From contig CM055605.1 in NCBI GenBank assembly GCA_029379385.1, forward strand, positions 1,647,001-1,711,000: 64,000 nucleotides of DNA, read 5' to 3'. The stretch comes from Quillaja saponaria. Lineage: Eukaryota; Streptophyta; Magnoliopsida; Fabales; Quillajaceae. The notes beneath the pieces were generated by a model. It made no database searches, was not told the origin of the DNA, and saw only the letters and a program-made list of their open reading frames with translations. Of the stretch, positions 1 to 11,384 are shown piece after piece (position 1 is the first letter of the stretch; each line of letters begins with the position of its first letter). The position numbers and the translations under genes were made by a program.

Positions 1-2038
1 ATTGGTCCTCTATGTTTTGATGTCTTGGAGAGGGGAGGTGGGGGGTTTTTATTGAGGAATGTAGGAGATAAACCTTAGTTGTTAGAATATCTTATTTTCT
101 ATGAAAGGAAGGTAGTACATCAATGGAGACAGAGATTAATTAAAGATGTTAGAGGCCTATATTTGCTTGAGAAAGCAGGAAAAAACAGTGAGATCTCAAG
201 TGGGTGTGTGGGCAAAAAACAGATGTACATGATTGCTTTGCTTTCACTTGCAATTAATAGTTGTTCTGAAGTAGCTAAAATCACATCATTTGCTTGCCAC
301 AATCTTAAGGAAGAAGTTCTGTATGTGGTCTTTTACTTGCCCAAGAGAGTTTGATGAAGATTGATGATGGTCTGTGAGTTTGCTTCAGGCGGCCCAACCT
401 CATGGATGGTAGCCTCTAACCTATGCCTTGCTCAATCTTTATTGCCAATTTGCCAGTGGGTCACCTTAGCATGTTAAATGTTAATTTGGTTGTGTTTGTT
501 TTATTCTTTTTGTAAAATGCCTCAACTCAAGTTCATTAATTTCTTTGTAAAGCAAGTAAGCTCAAGTTTATATCTGCCTAGGTTATTTCTTTAAAAGGAA
601 AAAAAAAATTAAACATAATGCTCCTTAAGGAGATCATGATAGAATGATTAGTAAATAACATAAGAAATCATAAACAACTTATCTAACAAATCCGTCATGC
701 CCATTATAAGCACGTCAGTTCAACAGTCTGACACTCCATAGCTATGGACCGACCATGTTAACAAGAGCTTATCATGCCCTCAGCTGTTCACCATTAATAA
801 GGGGGAGCAGGATGAGGCTCCTAACATCATAGATCTGATGATGGAGTTAGAATTGTGGGAGTTCTCAATGAACTAAGGGAAGAAAATATTTGACCTTTTA
901 TGCTCTGCAGACTGTAGTGATTTTAGAAGGAAACTGGAACACATGCTTGTCAAGGTTACAACCAAAAGGACAATTCTTGCTACTACTTACATATTCAAAG
1001 ACGATGTTTCTGATATTTGTGGGCTATACTTCTAATGAAGTTTAAATGATGTGAAAACTCGGAAGAGGAACTTCAAAGATGTTGAAGACTGATGAGATTA
1101 GTGAGAATGCAAAATGTAAGCTATATCTTTGAAGACTGATGAGATTAGTGAGAATGCAAAATGAAAGCTATGACAAAGTGCTTGTACATGGCTGTAGCAT
1201 CCTATTTTGGCAGAGGAAGTTTAAGTGAATCCCCCCATGAGCAGGGTTCCTTCACTAGAAAATCACAGGGCAAAAGAGAATATAAAGCTGTGGACAAGCA
1301 TACACTTTTAATTACTAAGAAGAGTTTCCAATAGTTGGCAGCCAAAAAAAGAAAGAATGTGCAGCTGTACAAGCATTAAATTTTTTTTATAGAATTTCAT
1401 CAAAGCTGGAATGCTTTAGCAAGGTTTTGATCCACCCTATTTTTCATTTTTCTTTGATATATAATCAATACCAAAATGGAGTAACTTAAACCAGTCTAAA
1501 AATACATCGAAGCCACAGATTCACATCTTTGCCTCCACCAGTAAGAATACTGCTATTAAGAAAATATCCTCAATTAAAGCATTTTCTGTTTAGAAATTTA
1601 AAAAGAGAAAGAAAGATAAGATAAAGGAAATAGAAGTCTATCAGTTTTCTTTCTATGTTAACTGGTAGTACAATTTTCCACATTAGAGGCCAGAACTCAA
1701 AGCTGCTGCATACTACTACAAAATACAAACAATTTTAATAATAGTCAGATGACTGATTAAACAAATATCCCCTAAAAGAAAAAAGTACTTCTCTACTGTA
1801 CCAACCATGTAACGGAAACTTTCCAAATAATTTTTAGATTACATGCATTTAGTCAATATAGCCGATTAAAAAATGCTTGCCATGTGCACTTTCTGAAGTG
1901 AAAAATGCAAGCACGAATCCACTCTACGAATGTAAAGAAGGAACCTGTTTCCTCACTGTGTTAATCCTTTTCAACAGACAAACCGCGACGAGGAAAGTAT
2001 TACTCTGAACCCTCCGTTAGAATGCTTTTTTTCTTCTT
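1..2038. other. left-hand spacer, no gene recognised
   Basis: I see no supported gene here. A 91-codon open stretch on the plus strand near 79-354 has no recognisable domain and looks like chance or the tail of a gene outside the window. The only clear structure is a 47-base tandem duplication at 1082-1171. The right end is the 3' flank of the minus-strand NF-YC gene. Confidence 0.5.
1082..1171. repeat. 47-base tandem duplication
   Basis: A block beginning ttgaagactgatgagatta at 1082 recurs at 1129, a period of 47 bases. The two 43-base cores differ at one base (aaaatgtaag against aaaatgaaag). It lies in non-coding DNA and shows no open frame conservation. Confidence 0.85.
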
Positions 2039-3580
2039 CTACCCTTCTCCAGTCCCTGCTGAACTTCTCTCCTTCAAGGCATCCTCAGCTTTCAATTTCT
2101 CAGGAACAAAATCTGATAACATGGAAACAAAATAGACAAACTTGTAAATTTATAGAAAAAAAAGGTAAAACAGATAACATTTTCAGGTTACTCATGCTTA
2201 ACACAGATGTACCTGAGAGAAAATCATATCTCCTCCGTTTACTAACAACTGATGCTGGAAGTAAAAGAAGAATGTTAGCAGCAATTGGCTAATATACATC
2301 TCTTAGAATATATAAAATCACAGCCTATCAAAAATTCAACAACAATGTAATGGTACAATTTTCCTAATGACTATTTTTGCATAAGATCACTGACAAGGAA
2401 ACATCAAGCGCTTATAATTTAGTAAATTTGTGGATTGTGAGTAATATGAGACTTTGATTGGCTATGACATCTGAGTCAACAGAATTAACATCACATTCCA
2501 AATCTTTTCTCATCTTAATTTAGTATAAAGTATGCTGGAAGTCTCTAATAGGAATGTTATGTTACCATGATGTAAACGAGCAGAGAGGCAAACTAAGTAT
2601 GTAGTTTCACCCATTCATTTCAAAACTCCTTTATATACAGAGAGAGAATCATCCCGTTCTAGTTTCATCGTTGAAAGGGTCTCTACCAAGTATAGGGAAA
2701 ATCATATGTCACAGGAATTGTACTCAGGCAATTATGAAAAGCACACTCAGAATGCAAGAATTAAAAGTGTATTAAAGAAGAAAACTATAAATTTTTTTCT
2801 TAGAAGAACTGAAACAGATGTTATTGCTTCCAATTAACATTAGAGGGCAAGGGTAGGAAATTACATAGGTGCTTGTAAGCAAGGGATTTCTTTCTGTCCT
2901 GAGCGCAACAAGCATAAGCATCTTGAGTAAATTGTTCAAGGAACTTCTCCTGCAACCATCAAAGGAAATTATTTGATACTCAGCAAGAAGTACACAGAGA
3001 GCAACTAACTACACAACAAAAAACAAAAATTTAGAGACCCTTTTGCCTAATCCAAACAAGTTTGATAACATAAACTGAAACCCTAACAACGCAACCAACT
3101 TTAAAGTAGAGGCTCGAAATAATAAATTAACTTCAAGAAAAATACCGTGGCTATATTGATGGAAAAAATAGCTTCGTGGGAAATGCGTGAATCATAATGT
3201 TCGGCCCTAATTATGGTCTTGATCCGATTCATCGGAAATCTCTGCATCTTGACATCTTCTTCATTTTCATGTTCCTCCTCTTCTTGTTTTCGTTTACCCT
3301 TCTTGGGTTTGGCATTGCTGATTTGTTTACTTTTACTTCTACTCTTAACTTCTTCATGGTCTTCCTCTTCTAGTTGCTCTTGGGAATCGGCGCTTGAAGA
3401 TGGAACTGTCAGAACTCGATTGTCGCTCACATGGCCATTGCTAGTCTTATTCTTATTCACCTTCTTCTTAATCTTCTTCTTCTCCTCCTCCTTTCCACCG
3501 CCACTGGTTTTACTCCATTTTTTTGTGCTTTCTGCATCTTTGCGTTTCTTCTCTGCTTTGGAGTTTTTGGAGGAAGCCAT
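2039..3580 (-). CDS. NF-YC10: NF-YC10 / DNA polymerase epsilon subunit C-like histone-fold protein
   Basis: Four exons, in transcript order 3580-3146, 2949-2865, 2254-2213 and 2112-2039, give an in-frame protein of about 211 residues. The first 100 or so residues are a charged Lys/Glu/Ser-rich tail with nuclear-signal-like Lys clusters. The histone fold follows: FPMNRIKTIIRAE, DSRISHEAIFSIN, then EKFLEQFTQDAY, YKHLSSVV and DFVPEKLKAEDAL. This is the CBF/NF-Y C-like domain of Arabidopsis NF-YC10, related to the small Dpb3/POLE4 subunits of the replicative polymerase. It would heterodimerise with a partner histone-fold protein in the nucleus. Length fits the family (about 206 residues). The ATG at 3580 is the first in frame. 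The exon 1 donor is ACG|GTATTT, so the stretch reading on past 3146 is intron. Confidence 0.85.
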
Positions 3581-3659
3581 AGTAGAATGAGCTCAAACAG
3601 CAGAGGTTCTCTTTGTGAAGCGGGGCCTCGGACGACAGGTTCGTTTGTTTGCTTCAGTT

Positions 3660-3740
3660 CACGGCCGCCTGGAATGGGCCTCAGTTGTATTACGGCTTGT
3701 TATGTTGGGCCTCATTGTTACGGCTTGTTATGTTGGGTGC
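3660..3740 (-). promoter_or_regulatory. site II-rich promoter of the NF-YC10-like gene with 28-base repeat
   Basis: Upstream of the minus-strand ATG at 3580 are two TGGGCC cores and a related TGGGTG, carried on a 28-base direct repeat beginning ttacggcttgttatgttggg at 3690 and 3718. TGGGCY 'site II' elements are known TCP-type binding sites in promoters of plant replication and housekeeping genes, which would suit a polymerase-associated histone-fold gene. The motifs are seen directly; the regulatory role is inferred. Confidence 0.45.
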
Positions 3741-4899
3741 ATGTAACATTGTGAAACAAGTGAATATGCTTATAATTTTAGGGTTTCCTTGCTACTAAGA
3801 ATGCATATTTTAGGTGACTATTTGGTATTTAGTAACAAGAATACAACACTAGTTGACCCCGAGACTGGAGAAGAGATTAAAAGGGTTATAGATAAAATCT
3901 ATTATATTTACCATCGGAATTTAATCAAATAGACTTAATTGAACTAATTGGATCCCAAAACCTTAATCAAACGTTTTTAGGTCAGCTTAATTTTTTCCAC
4001 ATTGTATAGAAAATGACATCAAATGCCAATCAACCGGAGAATGTCATAAAACTTGAACTTGACACAGCTTCCATTACTTGCTAACTACCATAGGTCCACA
4101 ACATTCCAAAAGCTCCACTATCATCAATCGCTCTTTCCAATGGCCCCAATGTGTTTTTGTTGCGTGTCTGAGGCAAACAATTGGTGAGTTGGTGTTGCAT
4201 GCTGGTCTTTCCACCTAAATTGGATGACTACGTAGTTGCATTTGTGTGAGAAACCTAACTAGGTCACTACATAGTGCAAATGTGCAATACAATGCGGTGC
4301 AGCTAAGTTAATAAAATGTCAAACCAATATTGGTTGGTCATGGAAACTTTAGGCCAGCCTTTATTGATGTGTGCTTTTAACCAAGTATCAATTCCTCTGT
4401 GCTCGCCACAGTACATGATTCTTCAACTCACTTCTACCAAATTAGTCTATAATCATCATTATTCAAACCCAATAAAATGAACCACAGCAGTCACTGTGAG
4501 TGAGCCGAGCTCACACTGAATAAGGTGTAGCAGAAGAAGAAGACAACACTAATACTATTAAGTAGAATAGCTTACCTCTATACTCCTGTTCTGGGCATTT
4601 GATTCCTTTCTCTCTTTCCAAGTTTGTTAGTTTGTTTTTGTTTTTTTTTTTTTTTCTTTTCACAAAACGGCCAAGCAACATATATATCTGTGTATATGTA
4701 TACACGTAAACAACAAAACAAAAGTTTCAGAAAAAGTAAAGCAAGATTGTCTTAAGAAATCAGACTGTTTCCTTAAGTCATTTTTACTATTTGCTTCACG
4801 GAAAGTGTTTATTAGTAACAGAGAGGATTCTTAGTTAAATAGGAAAGGTAAAGAAGGAATTTTTTGTTATTCGGTCTTCATTCTGATTTGGAAGCGAAA
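3741..4899. other. divergent intergenic region
   Basis: This stretch separates the NF-YC10-like gene from the divergent beta-galactosidase gene and holds both upstream regions. There is a poly(T)/poly(A) tract near 4634-4658 and otherwise AT-rich sequence. No gene was recognised; the short frames here are unsupported. Confidence 0.5.
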
Positions 4900-7800
4900 A
4901 TGAGAATGAAAGGGGTGGGATTTCTATTTGTTCTGTTTTGGGTCCTCAGCATTCTGGGCAAGTTGTCGTTTTGTGCCAATGTGACGTACGATCACCGAGC
5001 TTTGGTCATCGACGGCAAGCGCCGGGTCTTGAACTCTGGCTCCATTCACTACCCAAGAAGCACTCCTGAGGTTTCTCTCTCTAATCTCTACTTGTATGCG
5101 TTAAAGGTGTCATTTTTGAGCAATGGCACATTTGCTTCCTCCTCTCTTTGACAATTTCTGGGTGTGAGTTTGTTTATTGCAGATGTGGCCGGACCTCATT
5201 CAGAATTCCAAAGACGGAGGATTAGATGTGATTGAGACCTACGTTTTCTGGAACATCCATGAACCTGTTAGAAACCAGGTTCGTTTGCTTTGTCTAATTC
5301 TGTATTAGAATATTGTCTCTGTCTCTTGCATTTTGCAAGTTCATGAATATATGGACTTTGTTTGGCTGCTGGGAGAATGAAGGGAAAATGAGAAAGAACC
5401 AAACATAGTGTGGCTTTTTATTAATTATTATTAGAACCAGAGTAAAATTTCATTAAAAGAGTAGTAGTTATCTTATAATTTTCTGATACTTACCTTTTTG
5501 GCCTCAGCAACCAAACTCTGACTATTTTTAGATTTAATTTTATTTATTTATTTATTTATTATTATTATTATTATTTTTATAATCTAGAATCTAGAATCTA
5601 GAACTTAATATAGAGTCCATAATTTTACTAGACGATGACCCAGTTAAGTGTTTTGCAGTACGATTTTGAAGGCAGGAAGGATATAGTCAAATTTGTGAAG
5701 ACAGTAGCAGAAGCTGGACTATACGTGCATCTACGGATTGGTCCTTACGTGTGCGCTGAATGGAATTACGGGTAATGACTTTTCATTTTCTTCTTCTTTC
5801 ACATTTCATATCTAACTGTATAAGTGGGCTTTAACTTTTGAGTTTTGGTAGTGGCTTCCCTCTCTGGTTGCATTTCATTCCTGGGATTGAGTTTCGAACT
5901 GACAATGAACCATTCAAGGTACTTCATAAAAAATAAAAATAAATCTGATTCTGCTAAGTTCTGTTTGTGTCATTGAATTGGTTCTCTTCAAATTTATCCA
6001 CTAATCAAGAGCCTCTGCATCTCAGTCAGAAATGAAACGATTCACAGCAAAAATTGTGAGTATGATGAAGCAGGAGAATCTATATGCATCCCAGGGTGGA
6101 CCCATCATTTTATCTCAGGTTACTTCATTAAATATTTTTATTCAAGTGTGGCATGAGTTTTTAGTTTGCAACATTCAGTTATGTATGTATAACTCTATTA
6201 TTTTGTAGTAATTCATTGATAATCTATGAGAGCATCTGATAATTATATGGTAAGGGAAAATAATTTTATTTCTAATGCTAGATTGAAAATGAGTATGGTA
6301 ACATTGATTCCGCCTATGGGTCAGCTGCAAAATCCTATATCAACTGGGCAGCAACAATGGCTATTTCTCTTGACACTGGGGTTCCCTGGGTCATGTGCCA
6401 ACAAGGAGATGCTCCTGATCCAATTGTGAGATTTCTTTCTTCACCTTTGCATACTAAATTCCCAGTTGGCTGTCGTCCTAAAAAAAAATTCTTAGAATGT
6501 TTTATGCAAATATCCTCACTTGATTGATTTATTGATTACTTACAGATTAACACTTGCAACGGATTTTACTGTGATCAGTTCACACCTAATTCCAATAAGA
6601 AACCCAAAATGTGGACTGAGAACTGGAGTGGCTGGTTAGTTCTCCTTATATATATGTTGTTTGAATGACATATCCACCAAACATGATCTGATTGGTTGTA
6701 GCTCGCTTATAATTGTACATTTTTATCTTGCAACTTTTTGAATTATTTGGAATTTTAGGTTTCTTTCATTTGGCGGTGCTGTTCCTTACAGACCCGTGGA
6801 AGACATTGCCTTTGCTGTGGCGCGATTTTTTCAGCGAGGTGGAACTTTACAAAATTATTATATGGTACTGTGATTATATACTTATTTGACATTTGCAGTT
6901 TATTATTCTTTGATGGTTCTGTCAAAATTTGCCTCAACAAAGAAAATGAATTAACTGCAAAAATATTTTGATTGTTGTGGAACAGTACCATGGTGGCACT
7001 AACTTTGACCATACAACCGGTGGACCCTTCATTGCTACAAGTTATGATTATGATGCTCCAATTGATGAGTACGGTATGCAATCTATCTACCTTCGATTGA
7101 TCTTTTAATAACATTACGAGGAAAAAAATCTTCCATTTTTTTTTGTATATCTGCTGTTCACTAGTGGAGGCCTTACAGTTATGCTACTCAACTTGGTAGA
7201 ATGCAACTATATGTATTACTGACACTCAAGAAAAACAAATAAAGGGTCTTGAAGAAGTTGCTCTTGTGCTTATCTTCACAGAAACTATGGTAAACCTAAT
7301 TCAAAAGAATTCTAATATTTCCTTTTTTATGATAGGAATTATTAGACAGCCTAAGTGGGGACATCTTAAAGATCTACATAAGGCCATAAAGCTTTGTGAA
7401 GCAGCACTCATAGCTACTGATCCTACAATTACATCTCTTGGTCAAAACTTAGAGGTATAGCCAATTCTAGTTAAAATTTTCACTTTGTTAAATCAGCATC
7501 GTTTCTTTCCTAGTTTGTCTATATGGCTAGAATCTTTGAATAGTTTTTTGTTGAATATAAAGTTCTCATAATTAGTTGAATTTTTTGAGGTTCTTCTTCC
7601 TGAAATTTCCAGTGTCTACAAATAGCATATGTAGGGACACAGTCCGGTATTGGCATGGTCTTCTCTGTCTCCCACCTCCTTTGCAAGTTCCTGAGGAATT
7701 AGCTCTCTGATAATAGCAAAGAAAGTGCTTTATGTTGATGCTGGTCTTTTTTTTGTGTGTGTGTGTGTGTGTGTGCTAGAACTTCTTTCATATGCTTTCT

Positions 7801-10800
7801 GATGTAAAGGATAAATCTGTATATAATTTATGTCTTTTTGTGCTTAAACTGCAGGCTGGAGTGTACAAAACAGGATCTGTATGTGCTGCCTTTCTTGCTA
7901 ATGTGGGCACCTCATCTGATGCAACTGTGAATTTCAATGGAAATTCACATCACTTGCCCGCATGGTCTGTGAGCATCTTACCTGACTGCAAGAATGTAGT
8001 GCTTAACACTGCAAAGGTTTGCATCACTTTGAAAATACGTATTCCATTCTCTGGACTCTGGAGTTGCATTCAAAATCATACTTCAGTACTTAGTTCGGTT
8101 TCCAGTGTCTTCGTAATAGGTCAAATACTTCCTTATATCATGATTTGAGTTTGTTTGTTCTTGAAGGAGAACAGTTTTAGATTATTTACAGATCAAAATA
8201 AAATATAAATTTTGTGATTCATTTTTTTGTATTTATCAGCTCTTTAGGTTTCTTTTTCTAGTACTGTCAGTACCATATAAAAAGTTTATATCTTCATCAT
8301 GACAGATCAACTCTGCCACTACACTTCCAAGCTTCGTGCGTGAAACTCTAGAAGAAGATGTTGGCTCTTCTGAAGATTCTAGCTTAGAATGGAGTTGGAT
8401 AGGTGAACCAGTGGGTATTTCAAAGGCTGATGCATTTGCAAAAGTTGGATTACTTGAGCAAATAAATACTACATCAGATAAAAGTGACTACTTGTGGTAC
8501 TCCTTAAGGTATATCATATATGTGATGAAGACAGCCCTCTTGAGACCTACATCATCCCTTTCAGTCTATTCGTATGATCTATCATCATCTTAAACAGTTT
8601 TCTGGTTACTTATTTGGCAGCATTGATCTTGGAGGTGATGAGCTCTTTGTTAAAGTTGGTTCTCAAGCTGTCCTTCATGTTGAATCACTTGGCCATGCCC
8701 TTCATGCTTTTATCAATGGGAAGCTTGCAGGTAGGGAACATTAAACCAAAGAGAAGATCATATCTCTGGAGTCTGGAATCTGGATTACCACACATCTATC
8801 ATTTTTATATGTTTTCTCTAGTATGTTCTTCATTTCTTATATTAGTTTAGAGAGTTTCTGTGGTAGCCTGGGTCCAGAAGACCTTGGTGGAATTTTGAGG
8901 ACTTGTGAAGAAAACATGTTTGTTGTTAGAGGAAAAAAAATGATTAAGTTCAGAATTTTAGAAGAATTCTTTTATGAGAAAGGAAGGAAAAACTTTACTC
9001 GATAGAATTGGGTAGTACAGATATAGGAGGTTTGGATCATATCGTGCATTTTTAGTACATTCTCCCAGAGTAGGATTGCTGCTAAGGACTAGTGCAGGCC
9101 CAAATAAGTAGCTTAGGGATGCGCCTTTTTAAACTGCATAGAGAATTCCTTCACTCAAACTACAGAGTTCCCATGCTTTGTTCAAGAGTGATAAATGTCC
9201 TATGTTAATTATTGCAAACCTTTCAGGGAGTGTAACAGGCAATAGTGGCAAAGCTAAGATTGCAGTGGACATTCCCATCACACTTGTGGCTGGGAAGAAC
9301 ACTCTTGATCTCCTGAGTTTGACTGTGGGACTTCAGGTTCGATTTTTTAATCATTTGTATTATTATCTGCACTATAGAGGAGCAATAGCTTTTACACCAC
9401 TTGATAATTTACAGGTATCTATATATTTCTATGTCATCTGAAATAAATCTTGTGTATCTATATCAGAACTATGGAGCTTTTTTTGACAAATCAGGTGCTG
9501 GGATTATGGGTCCAGTAAAACTGAAAGTTTCAAATAATAGCACTACTGTTGATCTTTCTTCCCTGCTGTGGACATATCAGGTCAGTCTCAGCTTAACTGA
9601 AAGTCTGGTACTTTTTTCTCCTAGGACGACATGTTAATAGAACCTAGACTGTTAGATAGTCATTCAATGAAAATGGTGACATCCTTCCAAAAGTAAAAAA
9701 AAGAAAATGTTATGATTGGACTTAAAACTGGGAAGGTCATTCTTAATTTTTATTCACTCAAATAAGCACCATATTACAGTTCAGAAGGTTTATATGCAGC
9801 GACATTCACATTCACATTTCCTTTTTCTTGTCTTTGTATTTGTGATTTCAGATTGGACTTAAAGGTGAAGAATTAGGTCTGTCTAGTGGAACTGGACAAT
9901 GGGTTTCACAATCTACCCTAACTAAGCAGCAACCTTTGACATGGTACAAGGTAAATAATCTAATGTTCACATGAGTGGTCATGTGCGTGATCTTTTTTAT
10001 AGTAGTCCTTTCTTTTTGTTGTTTCAATTAATCTTAAGCAGCTTTAGTCAGCCTAGGCTATTAACCATCATGATTCAGATGAAAATTAGAGGAAAACTTT
10101 GGGATGAATGGCTTAAGTACTAACCAAAAATAATCTGTTGGATCAGAAAAAGTTTGCTGCTCCTGCTGGTAGTAATCCAGTTGCAATAGATTTCACAGGG
10201 ATGGGGAAGGGTGAAGCCTGGGTGAATGGACAGAGCATTGGGCGATACTGGCCAACGTATGGTTCTTCAAATGGTGGTTGCACCGACTCTTGCAATTACA
10301 GAGGATCCTATTCTTCATCCAAATGCCTCAAGAACTGTGGCAAGCCATCTCAAACGCTGTAAGTGCTAGAGTCTACATGAAAAGTAACTGCAAGTAATTC
10401 TGAATTTCTGACATCACTGATCTCACAGGTACCATGTACCACGTTCATGGTTGCAATCAAATGGCAACACCCTTGTATTGTTTGAGGAAACAGGTGGGGA
10501 TCCAACACAAATATCTGTTGCTACAAGGCAGATAGGAAGCATGTGTTCCCATGTGTCAGAGACTCACCCATCACCTATAGACATGTGGAACTCAGATTCT
10601 ACCTCAGGAAGGAAACCAGGGCCTATACTATCATTGGGGTGCCCTTTCCCTCATCAAGTCATCTCTTCCATCAAGTTTGCAAGTTTCGGAACCCCTCGTG
10701 GGACTTGTGGGAATTTTAACCAAGGCCACTGCAGCAGCAGTACAGCTCTCTCCATTGTACAGAAGGTGTCATCTCGCTTACTCTTCTGTCAGAAATCCGC

Positions 10801-10985
10801 ACATGTTTTCATCTTTGCTTCTTATTGATTCTATTTTGCTTACTTTGATTTAGACTAATAAGAGTGAACTTTAACAGGCATGCATTGGATCAAATAGTTG
10901 TAGCATGGGAGTATCAATTAATACATTTGGTGATCCATGTAGAGGAGTAGCAAAGAGTTTAGCAGTCGAAGCTTCATGTACATGA
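4900..10985 (+). CDS. BGAL8: beta-galactosidase, BGAL8-like (GH35)
   Basis: Nineteen exons: 4900-5070, 5183-5278, 5659-5771, 5852-5918, 6026-6118, 6282-6425, 6546-6634, 6759-6864, 6986-7073, 7336-7454, 7855-8016, 8306-8508, 8621-8730, 9227-9336, 9467-9580, 9852-9950, 10147-10358, 10429-10765 and 10878-10985. They join in frame to 846 residues, against about 852 in Arabidopsis BGAL8. A signal peptide covers roughly residues 1-27 ([19 protein letters not shown]). The GH35 barrel follows, with the signature [14 protein letters not shown] and the nucleophile-region motif TENWSGWF. The C-terminus is a SUEL/galactose-binding lectin domain rich in Cys ([28 protein letters not shown]). It is a secreted exo-galactosidase acting on cell-wall galactans or arabinogalactans. 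The in-frame ATG at 4900 precedes the signal peptide. All splice sites are GT-AG and no lesion was seen. Confidence 0.93.
7754..7775 (+). repeat. (GT)n microsatellite in BGAL8-like intron 10
   Basis: About eleven GT dinucleotides follow a T run inside the tenth intron of the beta-galactosidase gene. It is an ordinary microsatellite and possibly polymorphic. Confidence 0.9.
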
Positions 10986-11384
10986 AGATGTTGCTCACAG
11001 CCTTCACTTTCTTGGGTATAGTTGAAGACTTGTCCCCAAGAGTTTGATTGAATAACCCCTTTGAATACTTCCCAAAGTAAAATGGCTTTTCGACCAAGAA
11101 AAGGAAAGGAGAAAAGAATAAAGAAAAATATGACAGAGAGTAGAGAAACAGATTAACTGTTGGGTTTGGTGCGATGGGATCTTTTTCAAATAGTATGTTC
11201 CTTTAACCATGGAAATGCATCTATGAATAACAAATTTAATTAATTTTTCAGTATAGAAAAAAGAAAATGATCATGATTTTGGGCAACATTTTGAGCCCTT
11301 ATTGGTAAAAATACAAATGAAAAACCAAAATACAAGTTTTGGTAAAAAGAGGACACCTTTACTTTTCATATCAAATTATTACTA
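10986..11384. other. shared 3' flank between convergent genes
   Basis: About 400 bases separate the plus-strand beta-galactosidase stop from the minus-strand root-cap gene stop, so the two transcripts converge. The stretch is AT-rich, with several A-rich polyadenylation-like signals. No coding potential was recognised. Confidence 0.55.

Noticed and set aside
1..354. 91-codon plus-strand frame at the left edge, considered as the tail of an upstream gene
   Set aside because: No domain or splice signal ties it to a family, and the start is at the window edge.
3213..3754. Plus-strand hydrophobic frames opposite the NF-YC10-like gene
   Set aside because: Antisense of Lys/Glu-rich codons gives Leu/Phe/Ser-rich frames; the minus strand carries the recognised histone fold.
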